NCBI GenBank assembly: GCA_964058805.1
Contig: CAXKVV010001222.1
Location: 1 to 32,535 of the forward strand
Origin: Schoenoplectus triqueter
Taxonomy: Eukaryota; Streptophyta; Magnoliopsida; Poales; Cyperaceae
DNA length: 32,535 nt
Reading direction: 5' to 3'
Numbering within the stretch: position 1 is the stretch's first letter; each line of letters opens with the position of its first letter. The position numbers and the translations under genes are program-made. The notes below the pieces were generated by a model. That model worked only from the letters and a program-made list of their open reading frames with translations. It searched no databases and was not told the origin of the DNA. Of the stretch, positions 22,367 to 32,535 are shown in pieces.

Positions 22367-25300
22367 CTAAAGAACTTCTTGAAGAGCTAGGCTCAGCTCC
22401 TGTGCTGTCTTTCCAACAGTTCCTTTCCTTCTGCTCAAGACAATACAAATAAATGGATCAATGTGAATTGATATATAGCAAGTGCATAGATACCGAGCAG
22501 AATAGAAAAGACACTAATTTCCTTACTGACCTTGTCAAAGAAGAGAGTCTACCTCTGACCTTTTCCAGTTCAATAAAACACAAGTTGCACCGCTCAACCC
22601 TGGAAAACACAAACCACAAAAAAAAAATACTACAGTAAAAATAATTTCAATGAGAACTCAAATAAATATCCCAACTATACATGGACAATGTTTAAAATTG
22701 CCTTTACATAATTATAAACCATACAATCGGGGAGAAGAAAGGCGGGGCATATTTTAATTTTGCAAAGGGAAAGAGGAAATCTCATATTTTGAAAACATTG
22801 CAAGTATGATTTCTCATACTCAATCACACAGGAGTAGTCAAAATACCAGCAGCAGAAACGGCAGCAATAACAATATTACTGATACAATAAACAAACCTTT
22901 GTTCCATTTGGAGATCTACGCCAACTGATGATGGCCCAGCTGTCACAGTAGAGTGAATCACTGACCCAAATGTTCTGACAAGTTTAATCAACAGCTCCAA
23001 GGAAATACTCAAATGCCTGTAGAAAGTAAATCGAATTCAGAGAATTGAACTTAAATCCACAAATCCATGGTGTACAAGAAAACCTTCAAGGCTTACATGA
23101 CCAAAAATATCATCAAAATTTTTTAAAACTAATGCGGCATCATCATAAGGTTAGAATTATATGTACAATATTTCTGTAGCAATACCTTTCTGTTTGGCTA
23201 TCCAAAAGGCCTGCCAGAAGAGGGAGGACACAAGTGCACAAATCCAAATTAATTGTCTCCGTCTTCTCAGTGAGCACAGTCACCACATCAGCAGAAACCT
23301 GTAGTTCAGATAAACAAGCACGGAAACAGTTGTTAGCATGATTGAAAGAGGTTGCGTGAACACAAAAGGGAAAAAAATAATATTAGAAGTAAAAAATATT
23401 CCATACAGCATGATCAGAAATCTTTTCCAAAGCAGCAATAACTCCTTTCATGTCATTACGGTTCCAATGCTGGTGAATCACCTAGAAGAAAAAAATAATG
23501 AAATTCTTTCTAATTTAATTTTTATGAGTCAAATAGCAATCCAAATGAACAATTAACAATTCTCATGTTGGATTTGAGGAAATAAGTTACTATATTGGAA
23601 AAGTCAACTACCTGCATTTTGGTTAATCGAGACTTTGCGGAGTTTAAAAACACATTATGTTGATCCATTAACTCAGAAACACCATCGTCGTCACTTTGTG
23701 GGACTGACTTGTCAGAAGATGCATTTCCTCTCTGAAAATTTGAAACATAATTTAATGTATATCTAACAACAATGAAAACCGAAAATATTGCAGGTTCATC
23801 TTAACATGAAACAGAATATATATATTCTTTAAAAAGTTGGACTTCAAGAGCTTTTGTATAAGATCTCCAGAAGAAATAAAAAAAATTGCAACTCAAATCA
23901 ACAAGTGAAAAATTGATTGGATAATAATGGCAACTTACCAAAGAATATGGCATGCTCGATGAAGGGAGTTCAGAAGGAGGAGATGGCTCATGGTTTTCCC
24001 AACTGGCAACCAATGATCTAGTTCTTCCTATGAAGGGCTCCAAATATTAATACTTCAAATAGAGATTATAGTGTCCAAATTCAATAAGAAGAAAAAAGTA
24101 TACCTCCTTTTGAGACTTCCACATAGCAGGAGTCCCTCGTCTTAGATGTCCTCATATTAACTGCATGTTGCCAATATTGGGTGAGATGGTTTAAAGCCGC
24201 TTGGTAAAACAAAATTTTTAATTTTTTTATATACAACTCAAATTAATCAAAGGAAAATGGAAAACAACTAATACAAAATAAAAAAAAATTAGACAAGAAT
24301 AACTAATGTGATACAGTCAGTGTGGTGACATAAACAGATTATGATAAAGCACAAAGAAACATACAACTCTCAAACCGTTGACTTGGAGCTGACTCAACCA
24401 TGGGACTTGGCCCCACTCGCCCCATGCCAAAATGCCTGATATCAGAATAACCATCTCTAGAAACACCTGCGTGAGTAGAACCATTTCCCGTGGGAAGAAA
24501 ATTCTGACTTGAGACCTCTAATGGTTCCGACAGCTTACTGTTTCGCACAAATGGAGATATCCTCCCTTCATTTCTTGAGCTTGTTTTTGGTACAAATATC
24601 TGAACTGGCACATCAAATTCCTCTTTTTTAGAATTAGGACCAGGTCCTACTCTTGTGTTGTTCCTGGGAACGATAAATGGCGCCACATCAGCAGATTCAC
24701 TTCTGGAATCAGACCCAATCTCACTTCTTGTGCTGCCTCTTGGGACAAGAACAGGCGGTGCTTGAAAATTACCTGTTCCATTGCTTCTTGATGAGTTTCT
24801 CTTTAGACTGGCTAGTGATGAAGTTGTTGTGTTTGTTTTGGCACTGGAGACTGCAGTTCTTTGAGGAGTGCTAGGTGGAGCTGCTGAAACCGCTTGAATT
24901 GATTGAAAAGAGGAAAAACGACAAACATAAAAAATTAAAATGCGATTAAAAAATCCTGAATTTATGAACTTTTATCTCAATTGGATTTGATTTTCTTCAA
25001 GTCAGTCTCCATATAACCAAAACACTCTTCTTTTATGTTCAAATCATGTCCTACAAAATGTGAGATGAATGTTCAATAATTCTATAGAAAGCTCATAAGA
25101 TTGAAACAAAATTAACATCAGCAAAAGACACACAATCATATTTAGTGAACTTGGCTTAGTCAATTACAGAACATAAAATGTGAAACTGAAAGTACAAATT
25201 AAGATGCTAAGATGCCCATTTGCATTCCCATCAAAAAATGAAAATAAATGTTAAGAAAAAAGAAACATACAAGGTACAAGCTTGGACTCCTTGGGTGTTG

Positions 25301-28300
25301 ACTCATTACTTTGTGGAGCTGGCATTCTGCTTACAGCAGTCGATTTCACATTGGTCTCTGGATTTTGCACTACTGACAAGCGAGCCATGCTACTCTTTAA
25401 ATAGGTTTCAGTCTGAGCTGCTGGAGTTGCATTTGAAGTTGATCTGAGTTCTGTAAGGCCATTAAGCTTTGTGCCAACACCGGTTGCATAAGGCTCCACA
25501 TGCTATTGAAAAAATAAAGTAAAAGCGTCAGAGTGTTGTCAATAGTGGAAATGCTAATTTTGTCACTTGCCAGTTACCATATGCTTATACACAGGTTTAT
25601 TAGTGAACAATAATGACAGCTCAAGAAATCTTGTTCATTATTTTGAGAACCCACGACTTCAAAAAAAGAAAAGCCTCACAGAAAATGTACCAATGTTCAA
25701 GGAGCATTGGTCTAACCACCAAATGAAACATTTTAGCTGCCTCTCAAGTTTCTTTACTCTCGAGGTCGAACACCTTTGAGGTATTATTTAATGTACCACA
25801 AGTGACGAGTTTCTATTTCAAGAGTTCTAACAAAAGTTGGATGTTGGATGGGTACTAGTACCTAAGGACACCATGCCCGAGGATTTTTCAGAAGAGCATT
25901 AATGATGTAAAGAAATATTCAGTATGAAACAAGCAAACATAACATGAACCTTGCTCATCTAAACCTGTTATCATAAGAATATTCTCAAACTAAAAATAAT
26001 TTAAATGTTATTTCTAAAACAAATGTAATAAGAATATTAACATACCGAGAGATCAACTACCCAAACACCAACACAACTTTGGTTAAAGGAACAGCCGAGA
26101 AGCTTTCCTTCATGGATATTTAGATCCGACAGCCTTGACCAACCCACATCGACTGAATCATGGCATCTGATTGGCTCCCACGAGTAAGTCTTGCAAATTG
26201 TAAATAATTTATTAACTAAAATATTGTCTTGATGCAGCTTAATGGATAAGATAAAAAAATAAAAGCTATGCTAATGTTTCCAGTTATTTTCAATTGTTGG
26301 AATGAGACATGTTCTGCAGCTTTTTTGTATCATGAGGAGATTCAATCTGAATCATCTAATATTTACTTCTTGCCTTAACACTTTACAACTTGCTAAAAGA
26401 ATTTGATGCATCTTAAACTTTTAAAAATGAACTGTTTCAGCTAAACAATATTCAGAAGCTCTCATAAGTTGATTACAAATAACTTGTTAACAAACCAGCA
26501 CATATAATGGCTTAATCTGATAGAGAGAGAAGCTTTATCTTAGATCCTTATAGGATGTAATAATCATACCTTTAAATTTTCATGCAACCCACAAAGCAAA
26601 GTTCTACCATCAGGGTTAAAGGTCATGGCACGAACACCAGTTGTCTGAAATATAAAATACGAAAGGACAATGAGCAAAGTTTAATTGTTATTCCTGAGCA
26701 CATTAAGTGAGCTAGATTTATTATAGAATAGTATACCTCAGGTCCACTAGATCCTATCAACTCAAAAGTTTCAAGATCCCAGAATTTAACGGTTTTATCG
26801 GCAGAACCTGCATTTGTCATAAACTTCAGTTAGCATAGTCTGACAGAAGTATGAAAAATATAGTGAACATAATAAGAAATGATATTGAACCTGTTGCCAG
26901 GAGAAACTCATTAGGATGAAAATCTATGCATTGAACCTGTCCCTCATGGTACTTGAAATCATGCAACAACTTCCCAGCAGTGAGATCCCACAGCTGTCAA
27001 TAGAAATGATTTACCCAAAATACAAAATGCTATATCAGTAAACTGCAAGTACATAATAGATTTGGTTCATTTAGCAGTCAGATCCCACAGCCGTCAGTAG
27101 AAACGATTTATGTAAAATACAAAATGTTATATCAGCAAACTGCAAGTACATAATAGAATTTGTTTCTTTCTTTAAAACTTGTCTTCCAATGAATATTACC
27201 TTTACGGTATTATCTTCGCCACCAGAAACAACCCATCGACCATCTGGAGTAAACCTAATAGCATTTACCCCTCTGGTATGGCCTTTATATGTGTGAATAC
27301 AACCTTTTCTTCTTATATCCCATATCTTCAGATTAGTATCTAAAGAACCAGATGCAAAGAATTCACCGAATGGGTGAAAATCAACTGATATACAGTTTGA
27401 CCGATGACCTGTTAAGGTTCGCACAACTGAAAAAAAAGGAAGGTTGTCAACTTCGAGTGCAAAATGTTTCAAAGAAAATAAAAATTGGTACTTTGCAAAT
27501 TACACTCAGAACTTCGTAGCAATTGCAGACAGAAGCAGAAATTTATGTTAACAAAACCACAGTGTCCAATTTCTTTGAGATGATGACAGATAACTCTTGG
27601 CATTTGGATAAAAGATTTAGAAAACAACTACCTTCTTCTATCTTATAAGGGTACATTAGACCCCATATCTCATAAGAGCATTCGCCCCTGGACCAAATTA
27701 AACTAGAAGTGAACCGCGAACAGAAGTGCAAATGAAACTATTTTTTAGAAGAATCCACAACCATATCTGCGCAATTATCCATATTTAATCATCCAAACCT
27801 CAATCTGTGCAGATATTTGATATGGATAATAATTAAGTAATGCAATTGTGGAGGGAACTATATAGTTTATACTCCCTTAAAAAAATGTTCAATCCAAATT
27901 CCTATCAACCAAATCCATAGTTTAGTGTTTTTTTTTCCTTTTATTTTTCCTGTTGAAAGACTATCATCTGTTGCATCCTTGTTATCAATTATCAATATCA
28001 GAATAGTAGCATGGTGTAGAATTTGTAACATTTAGTTTTGATATAATTGTTCCAAAAGGCTTCTTTTTCTTGTGATGGCACCGTTGTTAGTAATACAATA
28101 TCCATTAATTATCTGTTCTGCTTCGAACACTGAATATATATCCATCAATCATCAATTAGGTATCTGTATATGAAGCTGATATGTTTACAAATTTTGGAAA
28201 CTGTTAGTATTTGTATACACTCAAATTTTAGCAATGTGGATACAGATATGGTTTAACATTATCTGCGCCATATTTGTTTTGTTTACACCCGAAGTAAGAG

Positions 28301-29455
28301 AACCTAATGTCTGGTTCCAAGTTTCTTTGAACTTGAACTGGTCATTAGGTCTCACAAAACATAGCAAGTCACGGTAAATTTAAGTCACTTTATAATTAAC
28401 ATGACCTTGCTCTCAAGAGTTGGATTTTATTTGAAAAATTAATCCTTACTGCAGATACAGAAAAATGTGGGTGTCTGCAAATGTAATAAATATTAAGTGC
28501 ATATTTTGTGGAAGTAACAGAGTAGGAAAATGAGGTATTTTTTAAATTGAATGCATACTTTTGGCCTCCTCAAAGTCCCATAATTTGATTGTGCCACTAG
28601 CCGCACCAGCAGCAACATAGACTTCTGAGCCATCAAAACTCACTGATTCAACAGCACTAGTGTGCCCAGATAGACTCTGCAAAATAATGGGGAAAGAAGT
28701 AAAAGCTTGTCAATCAAAGTCAAAATGTTTATGCCTAGTGAAAGGAACTTTCAGTAATGTAAGTACACACCAGTATCGAATTGGGCTTGCCAATCGCCCA
28801 CAAATTGACTTTATGATCCTCACCACCGGTGACAAGAACCCTAGAGGTTTTCCTACCAATTTTGAGGCAATTCACATTTGAAGAGTGTGCGACAAACTCC
28901 TCTGAGTTTACATGTGAGTCAAGGATTTTAAAACATGCACAAAGTTAATGCAACATTGGTGTATTACTTTCCAAAAAATTACATGAACAACATGTTTTGC
29001 ACTTAGAAAGATAAAAAAAAAGAAGTATGGTGGATGTCGAGCTAGCAGGTGCATTCTAGCACTAGTCAATGCGACAGAGCCCTAAAATCCATCAAGCCCA
29101 CAAATATATACTTATTTTCTTCTTCGGATTAGTAATTTATCAGCAAAAACTATAGAATAATCCACTATATAGAATAACCCCAAATTTTCGACAAGCTACT
29201 CATTTAATTCTACTGAACCTACATTAAAATGCAACAGAACCCAAGTTAAGCAGTTCAAACAAAAGCTTTTAAAAACGAAAACCGCTAATCCATCCAATTG
29301 CATTCTAGTAGAAACCCGTGATAGAAAGAAGCCGAAATTAAAAGCGAAAAAAAAGCACCAGCACCTTCCAAACAAGCTAAAAAATTCAAATATATAAAAC
29401 AAAAGTTCAAAATAAGGATACGGAGCTTGTAAGCGCGCTTGGTGTTGGAAGCCAT
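22367..29455 (-). CDS. KTN80: Katanin p80 WD40 subunit B1 homologue, 18 coding exons, 789 aa
   Basis: Katanin p80 partners the p60 AAA ATPase and directs it to microtubule crossovers and branch points for severing in the cortical array. Coding exons, in transcript order: 29455-29422, 28901-28771, 28676-28559, 27426-27200, 26993-26891, 26807-26737, 26644-26570, 26189-26046, 25502-25271, 24892-24365, 24160-24104, 24027-23939, 23731-23612, 23481-23407, 23298-23186, 23016-22897, 22599-22531, 22430-22367. All are GT-AG and in phase (2370 nt, stop TAG). The start [14 protein letters not shown] matches the family. Residues 1-301 form the WD40 propeller, with NLWAI, KLWDF, KIWDI, KLWDL and KFWDL strand ends and the strongly conserved [21 protein letters not shown]. 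Residues about 302-620 are a low-complexity Ser/Pro-rich linker. The last 165 or so are the con80 p60-binding domain ([16 protein letters not shown], ending LALQEVL). The exon 9 and 10 donors were chosen among close GT alternatives by phase. The length is typical of the family; the copy looks intact. Confidence 0.96.
24573..24755 (-). repeat. Three copies of a VPR-type motif within KTN80 exon 10
   Basis: The linker encodes [10 protein letters not shown] (24755-24726), [10 protein letters not shown] (24680-24651) and [12 protein letters not shown] (24608-24573). The pattern is Pro, hydrophobics, Val-Pro-Arg/Lys, two or three polar residues, Arg. Spacing is about 24-25 residues. It lies in otherwise disordered sequence, so conservation of the pattern suggests a short linear motif. 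Confidence 0.6.
26976..27161 (-). repeat. Tandem duplication covering the 5' end of KTN80 exon 5 and its acceptor
   Basis: The blocks 26976-27063 and 27073-27161 are about 90% identical (nine substitutions and one single-base gap by eye). The first contains the working acceptor and first codons of exon 5. The second lies in intron 4. In the intronic copy the acceptor reads GACGG where the working one reads GACAG, and its frame meets TGA after seven codons, so it is a dead pseudo-exon start. Confidence 0.92.
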
Positions 29456-29860
29456 GAAATCGCCAAGAAATCAGATTCAGGTTTCGATTCAAATTCAAAT
29501 TCGGATCTCCTCCTCCGCTTTGTTCCGATCCAACAAGGTCTCTTCGCAAACCCTCCCTGTATTTTCCTCATCCTAGATCACACAAATTGGCGAACAAACA
29601 GCCGAAACCCGCAATAACACCAATCATTTCTTCGTCTCTCGATAACTCCTTTCCTCTGTATGCTTCAGTCCGTTCAAAAGAGAAGCGCGCCGCCACTAAT
29701 GGAGAACGAAGGATCTAGGAGCTAAACGACAATGCTAATCTTCAGCTGTGCCAACTAAGATTTCAATTTGAAGCGCTGGAGAGACGAGGGGAGGCGTGAG
29801 GTGGGAGAGGAGGCGGCAAGAAAAAATGGAGCTTTCTATCGAAAGAGAGGAGGGTTTGGT
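29456..29860 (-). promoter_or_regulatory. KTN80 5' leader and probable core promoter with two upstream ORFs
   Basis: The DNA upstream of the start codon is C/T-rich when read on the gene strand and ends in a purine/pyrimidine-rich block near 29760-29860. I see no TATA box, which suits a housekeeping gene. Two upstream ATGs are present: at 29627 (19 codons, stop at 29570-29568) and at 29571 (overlapping ATGA with the first stop, out of frame with the main ORF). The transcription start is unknown, so it is not certain that both are transcribed. A leader intron cannot be excluded. Confidence 0.5.
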
Positions 29861-30364
29861 TTCAAAAAAATGATAACAATTTTCCGAAAAGAAAACAATT
29901 GAATAAATTATTTAAGATGGCTCTCTCTTGCTTACTACTGAGCACCAACTTGTATATTCTCTCTCATCTTTCTCAAGAGCTATATTAAACTGCTCCAATC
30001 TGCAGCCAAATGATAATGTCGATGTATTAACTAATTACTAATGCAGCACATTATTTGTATTGAACACCAATTAATGTCTTTTCTACAAATTATTGAACGC
30101 CATAGCATAGTTTCTTTTACTAAATATTATTGGAAGTAAGAATGAAGACAAAGTGTAAGTCCATATCTTATTTAATAGCAATGCCGTTATAGTTGCAAAT
30201 TTTTTGTTAATATTAAGGATTATCACTATTCAAATTTAACTTATTATTCATTTCAACAAATCTAATTTTCCCATTTAACCTGTATCCATTGAACGTAGGC
30301 ATTCTTAGCCGCATGGGGGCAGAATATGTTTTTTTAAGTTTCTTATTTGTAAGCAAACAACAAA

Positions 30365-30367
<3 letters not shown>

Positions 30368-30402
<35 letters not shown>
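30368..30402. repeat. (TA)n microsatellite, 35 nt
   Basis: An uninterrupted AT/TA alternation. The minus-strand open frame at 30213-30443 is produced by it (Ile-Tyr repeats) and is not a gene. Confidence 0.98.
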
Positions 30403-30406
<4 letters not shown>

Positions 30407-30420
30407 ACACCAGCGTTTTA

Positions 30421-30436
30421 TGAACGCATGCGTTCA
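30421..30436. repeat. 16-bp perfect palindrome
   Basis: TGAACGCATGCGTTCA equals its own reverse complement. Its right half, GCATGCGTTCA, occurs again at about 30491-30501, so the site may mark a small duplication. Confidence 0.9.
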
Positions 30437-30500
30437 CATACAATCATTTTTAACTTTTTAAATACATATATTCACATATAGTTTGTGGATGCATGCGTTC

Positions 30501-30560
30501 AGAGATAGTATTGTTAAAAGTTTTAAAAACAGAGATATTATTATTAAAATTTTAAAAAAT
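30501..30560. repeat. 30-bp imperfect tandem repeat, two copies
   Basis: AGAGATA followed by TT(G/A)TTAAAA and TTTTAAAAA occurs at 30501-30530 and 30531-30560, and AGAGAT begins a partial third copy at 30561. This is local slippage in AT-rich DNA. Confidence 0.8.
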
Positions 30561-32535
30561 AGAGATTGACAAAATAAAAATTCATAAATTTGCTTCGAGA
30601 AGTAAAAGTGACATTTTCATTAATTGCTGAATGCAAGATTGTCTTTTGAATTAATATTTTGAGAAATAAAAAGTACTTGTTATTAAATTATTGCAAAAAA
30701 TTACTTCTCAAATTGAGAATTGTCAAATAATAATACATTGACTATTAGCTGGTAAACAATCAGTTCGAGTATACTCATTTTTATATTCGACTTTCATTTT
30801 TAGATAAAAATGAAAGTAAGTCTAAATCATCTTACTTCAATTTTTTCATAAAAAATATTTAAATATTAAACATACAACTTTTTAAAATACTCTTTATCAT
30901 TAGACCAAAAACCGATATCAACATTCGTCCCGTTTTAACCTAATTTCTGCTTTCTCCCCCGGTCTATCCATTCAACGGCAAAACTAGAATTTTAGTAGAG
31001 GTCGAGATGCGGATTTATGTCACTGTAATATTAAAATGAATAAATTAAATAGACTAATACATCTCATAAAATAAAATTATATTTTTTTAACTTTTAATCC
31101 AATATATAACTTCTATATGGAATTGGAAGAACGGGTCCCGGCCTCTTGTCTCTGACACTGTATCCACTCACAAGTCAGAACCAATTCAAGATAAGGGAGA
31201 TCCTAATAATTTCGATCTCTATGGCACCGGAATTTTATACAGTTTTTGATTTTAATAATTGGATAAACATTGAATATGTTAAATTGTTAATCAGCTACCA
31301 TCCTACCACAGTACCACTGCATGGTGAGCTGGTCTGGTTGCCCGGTTCGTATCTCGGACTTAGACCAGAGTATTATATTCATAAAATTTTCCTTTTCTTT
31401 TCAACCAATAAGATACGTAGATGGAGCCCATAGCCGTGCTTTTATCATCGTCTTATCTGTACGCACTATGCATGAAATTAAAAATATATATATATCAGAT
31501 GTGTATGCGTATTAACATCTCAGCCACTTAATCCCTTGTCACGCGGCTTCATTTTCTACCAAAGCACGTTTTATGCATTATTTTTTCCCACTTTTGTACC
31601 ATCAATATTCGAAATACAAATATCATCATCATTTGATAATTAGTGAATATATATATTAATATATATACACACACACAAATGTTAGCATAGCATGTAAATA
31701 TCAGAACCGACAATATATTATGTTCCAACACTGAAAACTTGATAAGTTCTGGACTTGTTCATTTATATTTCTCCGGGGAACCAAAGCGACTCTAATCCAT
31801 GTGGTTTCTCACGTGCAAACAAAGAAAATTTGCATTGAATAGCTGTTAGATACATTGGGAAAAGATTTAAAAGAAGATGAATTATAAAAGATCTTCTCTT
31901 ACTCGGACTAATTAATCTTCCAGTACTTGGTGTGGCAAGTTATGAATATCAGCCAATTAATTCCAATATTTTCATTTTTCACAATTAAAAATTAATAATC
32001 AAATTTTAAAACTGCCCTTTATGTTTTACTAATTAATGTATTTATGAACTGAGATTGAGCATATTAGATATCACTTGTTGTCAGAGAGGAGCTCTTTGAC
32101 GACAAAAGTGAGATTAAATTTTAATTCTTACTAAGAAATTGACTGATTCTGATCAATTTGTCATAATATGTGGATAGAAAATAAGAAAAAATATATTAAA
32201 ATTTGGAATAGAAACAAATGAAAAAAAATCTTAATCTGCATTAGAAACCAAAGTTTGAAAAACAAATAAGATTAAAAGAAGCTAAAGAAGATGTTATTGT
32301 ATGCTGCGAATATGCCAAATAAATACGCGGTTTGATATTAGAAGTCCTACATAAAAGTCTAAATAATAGTACTTTTATAATTCGAGTGAAAAATATAAAT
32401 ACCAACAATGTCCGAAAATTTTCTAAATACAATTGTGACGTGACCAGCACATGATAGCAAATGCCAAATGTCTCAAAATAAAATTGCAATGTAAAATTGT
32501 TTGTCCCACAAGTACAGTCACACTTAGTTTTGATT

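Larger units (their letters stand above)
29861..32535. other. AT-rich intergenic DNA to the window end
   Basis: No gene was recognised. Open frames such as 31146-31433 (plus) and 32241-32489 (minus) show no domain and no gene context. Simple repeats at 30368-30560 are listed separately. A short TA/CA-rich microsatellite lies at about 31648-31678. Confidence 0.5.

Noticed and set aside
24677..25447. Plus-strand open frames at 24677-24874 and 25220-25447
   Set aside because: They lie antisense to KTN80 exons 9 and 10 and show no domain of their own.
27071..27472. 133-residue minus-strand open frame overlapping KTN80 exon 4
   Set aside because: It is exon 4 (27426-27200) read through into introns on both sides; the extra residues have no WD40 character and splice sites fit exactly inside it.
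27572..27620. GATGATGA box resembling a C/D snoRNA C box in KTN80 intron 3 (plus strand)
   Set aside because: No matching D box (CTGA) at suitable distance and no terminal stem; also antisense to the host intron.
30213..30443. 76-residue minus-strand open frame
   Set aside because: Its core is an Ile-Tyr run translated from the (TA)n microsatellite.
1..32535. CRISPR array, operon or novel multi-gene system
   Set aside because: The window is plant nuclear DNA; no regularly spaced direct repeats or functionally linked gene cluster are present.

Overview
The window is nuclear DNA from a flowering plant, very probably a eudicot. The evidence is an AT-rich background, short GT-AG introns, plant-type Ty1/copia retrotransposon coding sequence, many short non-autonomous transposons, and three genes whose best family matches are plant proteins. 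I cannot name the species; an asterid would fit but is a guess.

Genes. (1) A four-exon plus-strand gene at 10785-12712 encodes a 267-residue DUF3700 / Wali7-type protein (the 'YGL and LRDR' aluminium- or stress-induced family that includes TSJT1 and AILP1). (2) A single-exon plus-strand gene at 18274-18873 encodes a 199-residue DUF4228 (PADRE) protein. (3) An 18-coding-exon minus-strand gene at 29455-22367 encodes a complete 789-residue katanin p80 (KTN80) subunit with an N-terminal WD40 propeller and a C-terminal con80 domain. I rebuilt the two spliced genes by hand. Every junction is GT-AG, the phases agree throughout, and both reading frames close on stop codons. Nothing suggests the three genes share a pathway; they are ordinary neighbours separated by transposon-rich DNA.

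Layout. 1-about 981: 3' end of a copia element (reverse transcriptase tail, RNase H, polypurine tract, part or all of a 3' LTR). 982-9624: gene-poor AT-rich DNA holding a 76-bp tandem repeat, a 450-bp hairpin (foldback) element, an LTR-like GC-richer block, and three candidate MITE/hAT-like elements. 9625-12850: promoter and body of the DUF3700 gene. 12850-18200: intergenic DNA with a perfect 59-bp tandem duplication, a GGGTCGGG-rich MITE, a solo LTR with an intact 5-bp target-site duplication, and a dispersed repeat related to sequence inside intron 3 of the DUF3700 gene. 18200-18900: DUF4228 gene. 18900-22366: AT-rich intergenic DNA. 22367-about 29860: KTN80 gene and 5' leader. 29870-32535: AT-rich intergenic DNA with a long (TA)n tract and a 16-bp perfect palindrome.

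I found no novel multi-gene system, CRISPR array, rRNA or convincing tRNA. The best leads are small: a duplicated, splice-dead copy of the KTN80 exon 5 acceptor; two interlocking upstream ORFs in the KTN80 leader; a thrice-repeated VPR-type linear motif in the KTN80 linker; the hairpin element as a possible small-RNA source; and the solo LTR.
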